Shown here in pieces: positions 43,352 through 53,312 of a stretch of 64,000 nucleotides of DNA. The stretch covers positions 1 to 64,000 of the forward strand of contig JAJHPK010000016.1 of the NCBI GenBank assembly GCA_020890945.1. The letters are read 5' to 3'. This DNA comes from Nitrosomonas sp. (GTDB taxonomy: Bacteria > Pseudomonadota > Gammaproteobacteria > Burkholderiales > Nitrosomonadaceae). The notes beneath the pieces are model-generated. The model had not been told where the DNA came from. It worked only from the letters and a program-made list of their open reading frames with translations, and searched no databases. Positions within the stretch are counted from its first letter, which is position 1. Each line of letters opens with the position of its first letter. The position numbers and the translations under genes are program-made.

Positions 43352-45466
43352 ATGCAAGCTCACTTTCCAAAAATCAAACTGTCTTCAGGTATTTCTGCAC
43401 TAAAAAAAGATTTACCAGCCATCGTGTTATCAAACAAGGTGAATGACGAGAAACACGTATCATGGCTCCATAATCAATGGATCATGGGAAGTGCGGTTGC
43501 TGTATTCATGCTGGCGATTGTGCTCATTTCAATCATCAGTTCCTACCATAATCAACGCATTTCGCTGCAAGCAATGATGGTTTCCGAGCTCCCTTCTCAG
43601 CAATTACAATTAGCGAAGAATGTGCAAAGAATCACGCAAGGATATACATCAACAGCAACCTTTTCTGAGTTACAAGGTTTTCGATCTGAAATTAATGAGA
43701 TACTGAACGCTCTGGGCGAAGGTGGCTTATATCATGGCAAAACTGTCGCTAGCGTGACCGATCAGAGTGCTATGGCAACATTGGAAACGTATCAACGCGA
43801 TTGGCGGCAAATTGAGGAAAAAATCAATTGGCTACTTGTCCATCAGGACACATTACTGAAGCTGGGTAATAGCGCTAAAGTGATCGAAACCATTTATAGC
43901 CAGTTAACGCGTCGGATTGACGAAACTGTTCAACGCATGCATGAAATAGGTAATCTATCCCAAGAAATACGTATCATGGAAACCATCCGTACGCATGCAC
44001 GCAATACCACACGAAATCTACAGGTCGTTTTTATGAACGATTTATTACCTGCTGAAATTACTGCGCAACTCAATCAAGATCAGGCGCAGGTTGCAGCCGT
44101 TACCCAAATGGTAAGCCAAGGGTCGCAAGGCCTAGGTGCTATTTCAGATAAAGACGAAACTACTCAGGACTTATTGTCCCATATCTATTCGCTGTTAAAA
44201 AAATTCGATCAGCATATCAGCTTGATTCAGAAAGAAATTACCGTTGCAACAACAGCGCAAGTAACAGCACAACAAATCAGCAATAAAAGTGAAACAGCAC
44301 TGATCTCGATCGATGAATTAAAAAATAAAATCCAAGAACATCATTCAGCATTATTTTCTCTGTTAACGACATTGTTTTACGCATCAGTTGCCGGTTTGAT
44401 CGTTAGCTCGATTGTTTTTGCTTATCGGATGCGCCAAAATTCACGAAATACACTCTTCCAAAACGACGATGAGGTTGAGAATACACAAAAAGCGATTCGT
44501 AACTTATTAAGCGACATGAAAAGAATTGCCGAAGGTGATTTGACAGTTCGCACCGATATCACGAATGAAACCACTGGCGCCATCGCGGATGCGATCAATT
44601 GCACGATCGAAGAACTGCATACCTTGGTAGAGCAAGTCAATCAAGCAGGTGCGCTGGTTGTTAAAGCGTCGAATCAAGCACAATATGTTTCGACCGAACT
44701 GTTGTCGGCTGCGCAACACCAATCGACAAAGATTGAGGAAACCACCTTAGCAGTTCTAGGCATGGCCGAATCAATCAGTGAAGTTTCGAATCTAGCAACT
44801 GAATCCGCTAAAGTAGCCGAACAATCATTAACGACTGCGGAACGAGGCGGAATCGCAGTGCGTGATTCGATTGCCGGCATGAATGAAATTCGTCTGTATA
44901 TCCAAGACACTTCCAAACGAATTAAACGCCTGGGAGAAAGCTCGCAGGAAATTGGCGAGATTATTGCGTTAATCAGTGATATTACCGATCAAACCAACGT
45001 GCTTGCACTGAACGCGGCTTTACAAGCAAGCGCTGCGGGAGAAGCTGGTCGTGGTTTTAGCGTCATTGCTCAGGAAGTACAACGCTTAGCAGAGCGCTCT
45101 ACCGAAGCCAGCAAGCAAATTAGTGAATTAATCATGACTATTCAAGGGGATACTCAAGATGCTATCGCAGCAATGGAGCGAAGCACGCTCGGGGTTGCGC
45201 AAGGTGCACAGCGATCCGATGCCGCTGGCCGCGCGCTGGAAGAAATTGAACAGGTTTCAAAACAGTTGGCGCATCGGGTAACACACATATTTGATGTGAC
45301 CAATATGCAAACTCGAGCAGCACATCAAGTAGTCGCTAATATGGAGGATATTCTTCACATCACGCGCAAGAATACTGAAGGAACCCGTAAAACCACCACC
45401 TCGATTAAGCAAATTGCGGGTTTTTCTTCTGAATTGAAAGCGTCTGTATCCAACTTTAAAGTTTAA
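43352..45466 (+). CDS. pilJ: Pilus chemosensory methyl-accepting protein PilJ
   Basis: PilJ is the receptor of the Pil-Chp system that links surface sensing to type IV pilus movement. The 704-aa product (start 43352, with AGGGAG 7 bases upstream, preferred over a GTG at 43325) has two membrane helices (about 46-68 and 343-365). Between them lies a periplasmic PilJ-type region, followed by a HAMP segment (RNLLSDMKRIAEGDLTVRTD) and a cytoplasmic signalling domain with the hairpin tip DITDQTNVLALNAALQASAAGEAGRGF, which contains the receptor tip sequence. Unlike usual pil clusters it follows ilvA instead of pilGHI, and it is followed by the chpA gene after 40 bases. Confidence 0.93.
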   Translation: MQAHFPKIKLSSGISALKKDLPAIVLSNKVNDEKHVSWLHNQWIMGSAVAVFMLAIVLISIISSYHNQRISLQAMMVSELPSQQLQLAKNVQRITQGYTSTATFSELQGFRSEINEILNALGEGGLYHGKTVASVTDQSAMATLETYQRDWRQIEEKINWLLVHQDTLLKLGNSAKVIETIYSQLTRRIDETVQRMHEIGNLSQEIRIMETIRTHARNTTRNLQVVFMNDLLPAEITAQLNQDQAQVAAVTQMVSQGSQGLGAISDKDETTQDLLSHIYSLLKKFDQHISLIQKEITVATTAQVTAQQISNKSETALISIDELKNKIQEHHSALFSLLTTLFYASVAGLIVSSIVFAYRMRQNSRNTLFQNDDEVENTQKAIRNLLSDMKRIAEGDLTVRTDITNETTGAIADAINCTIEELHTLVEQVNQAGALVVKASNQAQYVSTELLSAAQHQSTKIEETTLAVLGMAESISEVSNLATESAKVAEQSLTTAERGGIAVRDSIAGMNEIRLYIQDTSKRIKRLGESSQEIGEIIALISDITDQTNVLALNAALQASAAGEAGRGFSVIAQEVQRLAERSTEASKQISELIMTIQGDTQDAIAAMERSTLGVAQGAQRSDAAGRALEEIEQVSKQLAHRVTHIFDVTNMQTRAAHQVVANMEDILHITRKNTEGTRKTTTSIKQIAGFSSELKASVSNFKV

Positions 45467-45506
45467 TTGTGTTTTCAATCAGAGCATTGACTGATAATAT
45501 TCCCAT

Positions 45507-48500
45507 ATGAGTGCTCAAGCCAAAGTCAATATTTCGTCAATCTACGGGATTAAGGAAGGAATCTATCAGGTTTTTTCGTTGATTGATCAAAATCTGGAAA
45601 GCTATAAGCAGTATCCAGATAAGATGAATTTAATCCGCGATAGCCGGAATTACGTGCAGCAACTCAATGGCCTGCTCGAAATGCTAGGGTTGAGTGGCAT
45701 TACAGTCGTCAGCAAGCAAATGATTCAGCTAATCGATACTCTGATAGACAAGAAAATTCCACCCAATTCTGACATTCCACAAGCATTGCAGCTCGCTTCA
45801 AAAACGATGCGTCATTATTTGAACGAATTAATTGAAGGGAAAACTGAAAATCCGCTTAATTTGTATCCTGCATACCGTTCGTTAGTGCAAGCGTACGGAA
45901 GTGATTATGCTCCAGAAAGCGATTTATTTTTCCCCCGCCTTACTGTTGAGCCACCTTTAGTGGATGCGGTAATACAACCTGACGCCGATGCGAACAAACA
46001 TCGAATCAAGCAAGTTGGGGGCGAGTATCAAGCAGGATTACTCAAGTGGTTGCGCGATCCGGCACACCATGAAGGCTTGCAGCAGATGACTGAGGCCGTT
46101 TACCAACTTGAAAAACTGCCGGGCACACTAGAGCAACGGGCTTTTTGGTGGGTGACTGCTGGATTTTTGGAGGGGCTGTCGAATTTACAGTCCACAGAAA
46201 TCGATGTTGCAATTCGACGATTATGCGGAAAAATAGAACAAACGATACGCCACTTGGTTGCTGAAACGCTGATCGATACACAACCGCTATTACGTGAATT
46301 GTTATATTACGTTGCACATAGCACCGGATCGAATCAACGTATCGCTGACATTAGACGGTGTTATATATGGCCTGGGCAAGATATGAATACCAGCCCTTTG
46401 ACACTGGAACAATCAGAAGCGTTATCCCCAATACTCGGCAAGTTGCGTGGCACTTTGATGGAGGCTAATGATATCTGGCGCGAGTACTGTGCAGGGCATC
46501 AAGAAAGTTTGATTTCACTGCGCGAAAACATTAAGCAATTGCAACAATTGTCGCAGCAAGTTCAATGTGCACCGCTCGAAAAATTAGTCAATGGCATCAG
46601 CCAAGCCGTTAGCTTTTTGCACGATCGGCAGGAAGATATCAACGAAGAATTGGCAATGGAAATGGCCACTGCTTTATTACTCGCGGAAAGTATTGTTGAC
46701 GATTTCAATCAACCTTCCACTGATCTGCCGCAGCAAGTTGAAGCGGTCATTGCTCGATTACAACAAGTAACATTATCGAGCGGCGATATATCAGGAGAGC
46801 TGCATCATCTTCCCTTCAATATCATTGATAACCGGAAACAAGAAAAAGAACTGCTCACGCAAATCGCGCAAGAGATTCAGGCTAATTTAGCTTTGATCGA
46901 AAACACGTTAGACGCTTTCTTTTTTGAACCGGAGAAACGCCCCGAACTGTCTAAACTCGCTACATTATTTAAGCAAATTTCCGGCGCATTTGTTGTATTA
47001 GAGCTAGAACGCGCGAATAAATTACTCGATCTTTGTCAGAATCTGGTAGCAAAGTTACTCGACCAAGAACATCAAATCATTGAAGCTGAACAAATTTTGT
47101 TGGTCGATGGATTAAGCAGTCTCGGTTTTTTTATCGCATCGCTCAAGAATGGCCGGCCAGACAGCTATCAAATCATTGAGGAAGCCATTGCTTTATTTGA
47201 AATCGCTTCATTACCTGAAAATGCTTCATTGCTGGCGCTGGAAGCTGCGGTTGAAGCAGACAACCTTCCACAACCTACTGCTGAATCGGTTGAGCCATTA
47301 GATAAATTAACAAAACCAGAACCTGACCGAGAATTATTAGATGTTTTTCTGGAAGAGGCTGACGAGGTTCTAGCCAGTATCACTAGAGATTTTAAGAATT
47401 GCCAGAAAAATCGCAGTGACGGCGTTGCCTTAGTAGCTATGCGGCGCGCATTCCATACGCTGAAAGGTAGTGGCCGAATGGTCATGCTGGATGAAATGAG
47501 CGAGGTCGCCTGGCATCTTGAACAAGTTTTAAATCTTTGGATTATCGAAAAAAGAACTGCGTCCGATTCTTTGATCGATTTAATTTCCAGAACGGTGGAT
47601 ACTTACAATGTATGGTGTAAAAATTTAAGCACGTATGGCGCCACAGATGTGGAATCCGAGGATTTATTGCAGCTTGCATCGGAATTACTGCAAAGCAAAG
47701 ATAGCCGCCAAATCACCCCGAAAATAACCAAAACTACGGCGGAAGACAATGTAACAACCGATGCCGACGACGAACTTAAAACGGCGGCTGCTACTTCGAT
47801 TTCGAAAGTTGATTCGATACAAGCGGATATTGAAAAAGTAGCCATCAATGAAGTTGCCACTGTCTCACCAATACAACCGCCAAGCTCGGTTGAAAAAACT
47901 GACCAGCAACATGCTAACGAAGACCGCCTTAATTACCGGTTATTGCCGGTATTCCTTGAAGAAGCGCAAGATATCATTCCACAAATTGGTAGCAAATTGC
48001 GTGCATGGCGCATTTTGCCGCAAGACAATGATATCCATCATGCGTTGATGCGCTTACTACATACGCTTAAAGGCAGTTCGCAGATGGTGGGTGCTATGCG
48101 TATAGGTGCTCAAGCACATGCGCTTGAAAGTCATGTCGTTACCGCTTTTCAACAACATAATATTTCAGAAGTTGCACTGGATCAGCTTGAGAATGAATTT
48201 GATAGCATCAGTGGTGAAATCGAACAGCTACACATCCTTCAAGCTCAGCGACATCAGGAGAATACGGCTACTACAGCCAAACATAGCCCAGTCAGTGATG
48301 GCGACCCGGTGATACAACAAACTGAGCAGGATCTTGATAAAGCGCTTTCACTGCAATCTAAAACAATTGTTCGAATCAACTCAGATTTGATTGACCGCTT
48401 AATTAATGAATCCGGGGAAATGAACGCACTGCGCTCAAAAATTGAAATGCAATTAAATGCTTTTAAATTTTCCCTGCAAGATCTATCGGAAAGTGCAAGT

Positions 48501-50186
48501 CGTTTACATGATCAGCTACGCGAAATAGAGATTCAAGCGGAAACTCGTATTCAGGCGCATACCTTACAGTCACGAGATCACGATCCTGCCTTTGATCCAC
48601 TCGAATTGGATCGATTTACACGGTTTCAGGAACTTACGCGATTAATGGCCGAGAGCGTCGACGATATCGTGACCGCACAGAAAAGCCTGCGTACGACCCA
48701 TCACATTGCAGAAGAAGCCACCGCACAGCAGGCTATTATGCAACGGCAGCTACAGCAATCACTGATGCAAATTCGCACGATACCTTTTAGTCATTACGCT
48801 GAAAGGTACTACCGCATCACCCGTCAAGTTGCGGAAGAAATGGGCAAGAAAGTGCGTTTGCAAATTCACGGTGCTGAAGTTGAAATTGATCGCAACGTAC
48901 TGGAAAAAATCAATGCACCATTAGAGCATTTGCTTCGCAACGCTATCGCTCACGGTATAGAAGATCCAGCGCAACGAATCAAAGCTGAAAAATCCGAGAT
49001 GGGTGAGATAGCCATTCATGTACGCCAAGAATCGAATGAGGTGATTTTATCGTTATCCGATGATGGTCAAGGTTTGAATCTCCCACGTATTCGTGAAGAA
49101 GCGCAACGGTTAGGCCTGATCAAGCAAGATGAAACCCTCGACGTTGATGCGGTGACGTCTTTGATTTTCTCGCCAGGGCTATCAACGACTGAGTCTGTTA
49201 CCGATATTGCAGGACGTGGTATTGGTTTGGATATCGTTAAAAATGAAATTACTGTGTTGGGAGGGCGCATTAGCGTCAATACAGGTTCTGGCAAAGGTAC
49301 GTCATTTACGCTGAATCTACCGCTAACGCTTTCTGTAGCGCAGGTATTAATGGTTCGTGTTGAAAAACAACGTTATGCAATTCCAGCATTTATCGTAGCC
49401 AGTCATTGTGAAATTGAAGCAGAAAAATTGAAACCAGCGTACCAAAAACATCATATTGTTCTCAACGACAAACAGTATTTGTTTTCGCATTTAGCGCATT
49501 TGCTCGGCGAACCAAATCACGTTCCTGAGATGAGCAAAAAAAGCCAAGTGTTGTTTTTGCATAGCGGCACGCAATATTTGGCCGTTCATGTTGATGAGCT
49601 TATTAACGACACGGAAGTAGTCATTAAAAATCTAGGAGCACAATTAACGCAAGCACCGGGTATTGAAGGTGCAACCATTACAGGTGATGGCGAAGTGATT
49701 CTGATTATGAATCCGGTTAAGCTATTGCAGCGTAGCGATGTTCAAAAACTGCTGAGTACGCCAACAAAAATATCATTGAGCACAAATCAGCGCAAAAAAG
49801 CGAAAGCTCTACCCACCATCATGGTCGTTGATGATTCGCTGACAGTACGCAAGGTCACTTGCCGTCTTTTAGAACGCGAAGGTTGCGATGTATTGATCGC
49901 AAAAAATGGCGTGGAAGCAATGGATATCTTAAAAGAGACTATACCGGATGTCATGCTGATCGATTTGGAAATGCCCAAAATGAATGGCTTCGAATTGATT
50001 AGAAATATTCGCAATAAAGCCAGGACAGCCAAAATTCCGGTTATTATCATCTCATCCAGAACTGCTGAGAAACATCAAAAATTGGCTCAGGAACTGAATG
50101 TGAATGTGTTTTTAGGTAAACCTTACAAAGAAGATACCCTAATCAAGCACCTTGCAAAATTTATTACCAAACCAACCTCGATTTAG
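45507..50186 (+). CDS. chpA: Hybrid chemotaxis kinase ChpA/PilL
   Basis: This CheA-like hybrid kinase passes PilJ signals to the pilus response regulators. The 1559-aa protein has a long N-terminal region (1-600) of Hpt-like helices without the active His. Two Hpt domains follow with phosphorylatable His650 (HTLKGSGR) and His852 (HTLKGSS). Then come a dimerisation segment, the ATPase domain (LEHLLRNAIAHGIEDP near 1150 and SDDGQGLNLPRIREEA near 1180, and GRGIGLDIVKNEI), a CheW-like domain, and a C-terminal receiver with phospho-acceptor Asp1486 in MLIDLEMPKMNGFEL. It is shorter than Pseudomonas ChpA, which has more Hpt domains. CheW- and CheY-like partners (pilGHI) are not beside it. Confidence 0.93.
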   Translation: MSAQAKVNISSIYGIKEGIYQVFSLIDQNLESYKQYPDKMNLIRDSRNYVQQLNGLLEMLGLSGITVVSKQMIQLIDTLIDKKIPPNSDIPQALQLASKTMRHYLNELIEGKTENPLNLYPAYRSLVQAYGSDYAPESDLFFPRLTVEPPLVDAVIQPDADANKHRIKQVGGEYQAGLLKWLRDPAHHEGLQQMTEAVYQLEKLPGTLEQRAFWWVTAGFLEGLSNLQSTEIDVAIRRLCGKIEQTIRHLVAETLIDTQPLLRELLYYVAHSTGSNQRIADIRRCYIWPGQDMNTSPLTLEQSEALSPILGKLRGTLMEANDIWREYCAGHQESLISLRENIKQLQQLSQQVQCAPLEKLVNGISQAVSFLHDRQEDINEELAMEMATALLLAESIVDDFNQPSTDLPQQVEAVIARLQQVTLSSGDISGELHHLPFNIIDNRKQEKELLTQIAQEIQANLALIENTLDAFFFEPEKRPELSKLATLFKQISGAFVVLELERANKLLDLCQNLVAKLLDQEHQIIEAEQILLVDGLSSLGFFIASLKNGRPDSYQIIEEAIALFEIASLPENASLLALEAAVEADNLPQPTAESVEPLDKLTKPEPDRELLDVFLEEADEVLASITRDFKNCQKNRSDGVALVAMRRAFHTLKGSGRMVMLDEMSEVAWHLEQVLNLWIIEKRTASDSLIDLISRTVDTYNVWCKNLSTYGATDVESEDLLQLASELLQSKDSRQITPKITKTTAEDNVTTDADDELKTAAATSISKVDSIQADIEKVAINEVATVSPIQPPSSVEKTDQQHANEDRLNYRLLPVFLEEAQDIIPQIGSKLRAWRILPQDNDIHHALMRLLHTLKGSSQMVGAMRIGAQAHALESHVVTAFQQHNISEVALDQLENEFDSISGEIEQLHILQAQRHQENTATTAKHSPVSDGDPVIQQTEQDLDKALSLQSKTIVRINSDLIDRLINESGEMNALRSKIEMQLNAFKFSLQDLSESASRLHDQLREIEIQAETRIQAHTLQSRDHDPAFDPLELDRFTRFQELTRLMAESVDDIVTAQKSLRTTHHIAEEATAQQAIMQRQLQQSLMQIRTIPFSHYAERYYRITRQVAEEMGKKVRLQIHGAEVEIDRNVLEKINAPLEHLLRNAIAHGIEDPAQRIKAEKSEMGEIAIHVRQESNEVILSLSDDGQGLNLPRIREEAQRLGLIKQDETLDVDAVTSLIFSPGLSTTESVTDIAGRGIGLDIVKNEITVLGGRISVNTGSGKGTSFTLNLPLTLSVAQVLMVRVEKQRYAIPAFIVASHCEIEAEKLKPAYQKHHIVLNDKQYLFSHLAHLLGEPNHVPEMSKKSQVLFLHSGTQYLAVHVDELINDTEVVIKNLGAQLTQAPGIEGATITGDGEVILIMNPVKLLQRSDVQKLLSTPTKISLSTNQRKKAKALPTIMVVDDSLTVRKVTCRLLEREGCDVLIAKNGVEAMDILKETIPDVMLIDLEMPKMNGFELIRNIRNKARTAKIPVIIISSRTAEKHQKLAQELNVNVFLGKPYKEDTLIKHLAKFITKPTSI

Positions 50187-50193
50187 GTCGATT

Positions 50194-51168
50194 TTATTTT
50201 TCTAGCATTCCGGATTCTTTCAGTTTCGCAATCAAGCAAATGAAATCGCACGCAATGTGCGCTGCTGCTAATGCGGTAATTTGGCTTTGATCGTAAGCGG
50301 GCGCTACTTCGACCACATCCATGCCGATCACATTAATGTCAGTCAATCCACGAATAATTGCCAGCGCTTGCGCGGTCGATAAACCGCCACAAACCGGCGT
50401 ACCAGTACCCGGTGCAAAAGCCGGATCCAGACAATCGATATCAAATGTTAGATAAGCCGGATGTTGTCCGATAATACGTTTAATTTCGGTAATCACAGCA
50501 TGCGGACCATGATGATGAACCCAAGCCGCATCTAAAATAGGAACCCCCATAAAATCGTCATTCCAAGTGCGAATACCAATCTGCACCGAGCGTTTTGGAT
50601 CGACAAGTCCCTCTTTAATCGCTTTGTAGAACATGGTGCCGTGGCTCAGAGAGTCCGTGCTTTCATCGGCCCATGTGTCGCTGTGCGCATCAAAATGTAT
50701 CAATGAAAGCGGTTTGCCGAATTTTTCCGCATGCGCTTTAAGTAGTGGATAACTAATGTAATGATCGCCACCCAAAGTCAACATGCGTGCGCCCGAGCTT
50801 AAAATGTGCCGAGCATGATCGACGATCGCCTGGTGCGTCGTCATCGGATGATGAGTATCAAGATAACAATCGCCAAAATCAATCACCGAGAGTTTTTCAA
50901 AAGGATCAAAACCCCAAGGATAGGGTTTCAGAGACGCTACTTCTGCCGATGCCAGTCGAATTGCTTGCGGTCCGGAACGCGCACCCGGTCGATACGTCAC
51001 GCCTAAATCAAACGGAACACCGCTGACAACAAGATCGACTCCGGTCAAATCTTTGGAATAATTACGCCTTAAAAACGACAATACACCTGCGTAAGTCGGT
51101 TCTCGCCGCATGCCATGCAAAGATTCACTCGCTATTGCGCCGTCAATTTTGATTGCTTCATCCTTCAT
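50194..51168 (-). CDS. speB: Agmatinase-family ureohydrolase
   Basis: The 324-aa manganese enzyme belongs to the ureohydrolase family; agmatinase, which makes putrescine and urea from agmatine, is the best fit. The metal ligands are visible: His in TLGGDHYISYP near residue 137, the Asp/His/Asp set in LIHFDAHSDTWADES near 158, and the Asp pair in LTFDIDCLDPAFAPGTGTP near 245. The N-terminus has VSGVPFDLGVTYRPGARSGP. Related guanidinobutyrases and guanidinopropionases share these motifs, so the substrate is not certain. The gene converges with chpA, only 7 bases apart. Arginine decarboxylase is not in the window. Confidence 0.88.
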   Translation of the reverse strand: MKDEAIKIDGAIASESLHGMRREPTYAGVLSFLRRNYSKDLTGVDLVVSGVPFDLGVTYRPGARSGPQAIRLASAEVASLKPYPWGFDPFEKLSVIDFGDCYLDTHHPMTTHQAIVDHARHILSSGARMLTLGGDHYISYPLLKAHAEKFGKPLSLIHFDAHSDTWADESTDSLSHGTMFYKAIKEGLVDPKRSVQIGIRTWNDDFMGVPILDAAWVHHHGPHAVITEIKRIIGQHPAYLTFDIDCLDPAFAPGTGTPVCGGLSTAQALAIIRGLTDINVIGMDVVEVAPAYDQSQITALAAAHIACDFICLIAKLKESGMLEK

Positions 51169-51240
51169 AAAAACTAATATCTCCTCAATATTGCTGCAGC
51201 AAACTATAATGATGCATATTCAATCGGTTCAAATATTGTT

Positions 51241-51717
51241 ATGCCACTTTCATTTTTCTATTATTCCAGAAAAGCTGCTGTATTGATTTTCATTTTAATC
51301 AGCGGATGTGCTGTCAATTCGATCGATAAAGGCGGATCTAATATTTCACTCCCCAATTTGAATGCCGCATACAATAAAGCTTATACAGTTTTCGGCGTAA
51401 CCTATTACCCATTGAAAACTGCCGTTGGATATAGCGAAACGGGTTATGCCTCCTGGTATGGCGCCGAATCAGGTAATACTACTGCGATGGGCACCTACTT
51501 TAATCCCAATAAAATGACCGCAGCGCATAAAACGTTACCGCTTCCTTCGCGCGTCAGGGTCACGAATTTACAAAATGGCCGGCAGATCGTGGTGATTGTC
51601 AATGACCGTGGTCCTTTCAAGAGGAATCGTATTATCGATTTATCGCGTGGCGCAGCGAAAAAAATTGGAGTTCAAGGTGTAGCAAAAGTAAAAGTGGAAT
51701 ATGTTGGACTCAATTAA
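51241..51717 (+). CDS. rlpA: RlpA-like lipoprotein, no SPOR domain
   Basis: RlpA proteins are lytic transglycosylases acting on glycan strands in the cell wall, often at the septum. This 158-aa protein has a lipoprotein signal with lipobox LISGC (Cys23), and a double-psi beta-barrel starting GYASWYGAESGNTTAMG near residue 74, with the substrate-site region MTAAHKTLPLPSRVRVTN and the catalytic Asp region VIVNDRGPFKRNRIIDLSRGAAKKIG. The C-terminal SPOR domain that targets RlpA to septal glycan in other bacteria is absent, so localisation may differ. It is a single gene, divergent from speB. Confidence 0.9.
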   Translation: MPLSFFYYSRKAAVLIFILISGCAVNSIDKGGSNISLPNLNAAYNKAYTVFGVTYYPLKTAVGYSETGYASWYGAESGNTTAMGTYFNPNKMTAAHKTLPLPSRVRVTNLQNGRQIVVIVNDRGPFKRNRIIDLSRGAAKKIGVQGVAKVKVEYVGLN

Positions 51718-51785
51718 CGCTATGGGCATTTAATCAAGATAATCTATAAAAAGGTACTTTGGTTCAGTTCAATAGTTTCGTTATC

Positions 51786-52657
51786 AGAAACCTTTGCAAA
51801 ATCACACGTAGTTCTTGTTTAAATGCAATTCCGGGTTTATTTGTAAATTTTTCAAGGTAATTTTTCAGCTATTTTTCTGTAGCGAACAGTAGATAATCAC
51901 CCTAAACCGGCTATTTTCGGTTGTGAGGGCGCAATAATCCTATATTTGCGCAATCATTTGACGCTCAGCGAAGAGTTTAGGAAGTCTTTTCAAGTTGTAC
52001 GCCATAGCCAGTAATATGTACCAGGTATGGGTTTTGTCTAGACCGCAGTAACGCAGTATTTTGGCATTGAACCAGCGTACTTGGCTGCCGAAGGTTCGCT
52101 CTACCACATAACAGACTTTGGTAATCATATGTAATCAGCCATGATAATTGACGCGAGACATAATGCTCGTGTCAACGTGACAATCCTGCTAAACGATGAT
52201 GTTGTACCTGGATCTGCCGGTTGATTTCCGCCAATAACTCATCCCATGTTTTTGCTGCCGTTATTCGCGTTCTAAATCGCGATAACACAGAATAAGTTCC
52301 TCACATCATCTTCAAGCGACAAACCCAGAAACCGCATCACGTGGAGATTCGAGTCCGCCATGTCTTCCAACCGATTCATCGCTTAGACCGCCGTTCCAAA
52401 TCCCGACCAATAGCATCTTAAACAACAGCAACCCCGAGCGCAGCATCGCAAACCGGCGCATAATGCATTGCGATTGTTTTCTCGATCGAGTTCCAGTCAA
52501 TCAATTGATCAATTTTCTTCAGAAGATTCCCTTTCCGGGTGCAGCGGGTTACATAAATTTTGAAAAACTCATACTTATTACTCCGGCACTATTGATTTAA
52601 TAGCACTATCATAGCGGTCGACTGGACAACCAAGATCGAAACCGTGCAAAGGTCTCA
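51786..52657 (-). mobile_element. IS5-type element, internally deleted copy C
   Basis: The left end AGAAACCTTTGCA (51786-51798) and right end TGCAAAGGTCTCA (52645-52657) match the ends of the fuller copy at 53.3 kb. Within, 51940-52128 encodes the transposase C-terminus (YVVERTFGSQVRWFNAKILR) and 52180-52570 holds a damaged N-terminal half with frameshifts (GLLLFKMLLVGIWNGGLSD still readable). About 400 bases of the middle are gone. No working transposase. No matching target duplication was found. Confidence 0.8.
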
Positions 52658-52664
52658 TCTAGTG

Positions 52665-53120
52665 TCAGTAATACATTAGGTTCGCTGAGCCTTTCATAAG
52701 AATATATTTATAAACATTCAATTGACCCACATTCTGATTCGGATCAATTGAAAACTTATGCTGGGTCATAGTCCCCTGTGTCTGAAGATATATCTGGTTT
52801 TCAGAACCGAGATCACTCTTAGGAATCAGGAGCGTAAAAGTCGTAAATCCCGATTTGGTTTTCCACAGTGTGACACTCACAAAAGTTCCAATTTCGGTCC
52901 CTACCGTTCTAATCTCATCGCCGCTGAAATTTCTAATCTTGACGCCATTGTCATAACTTAAATACGGCCTACCGGTAAAACTTGTAGTCGAGTAGGTAAC
53001 ATTCAAATTATCTCCCTGTAATCTAAAATGATTCGGTGGTTGGGCAAAGGCCGAGGAAGTTGTTGCGATAAAAATAAAAGCAGTAAGAATCAGATTCTTA
53101 AATTCCACTCTGGTTTTCAT
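52665..53120 (-). CDS. Small secreted protein between two IS5 copies
   Basis: I do not recognise a named family. The 151-aa product has a signal peptide (KNLILTAFIFIATTSSAFA, cleaved after about residue 26 before QPPNHF). The mature domain is probably all-beta: LQGDNLNVTYSTTSFTGRP, FSGDEIRTVGTEIGTFVSVT, SGFTTFTLLIPKSDL and QHKFSIDPNQNVGQLNVYK. It has no Cys. The start at 53120 is preferred because GAGGGGG lies just upstream; a frame from 53180 would place the signal peptide inside. It is the only gene between two same-strand IS5-type elements, so it looks like IS-bounded cargo. A periplasmic or secreted location is predicted. Confidence 0.72.
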   Translation of the reverse strand: MKTRVEFKNLILTAFIFIATTSSAFAQPPNHFRLQGDNLNVTYSTTSFTGRPYLSYDNGVKIRNFSGDEIRTVGTEIGTFVSVTLWKTKSGFTTFTLLIPKSDLGSENQIYLQTQGTMTQHKFSIDPNQNVGQLNVYKYILMKGSANLMYY

Positions 53121-53312
53121 GCCACCCCCTCTCTTAAATAATGTATTAAAGGTAATTTCCATAGAAAACTTATCCACCAAACATAAACAACCAACATGAA
53201 GTGCTTCGGATAAGACGAAATAATTTGAAGCTTAACTCAAAATTAAATCCTGATAGTTAAAATTAAATGGATAAACATAGGGTTAATCAATCCATTAATA
53301 ATGAAAATATAG

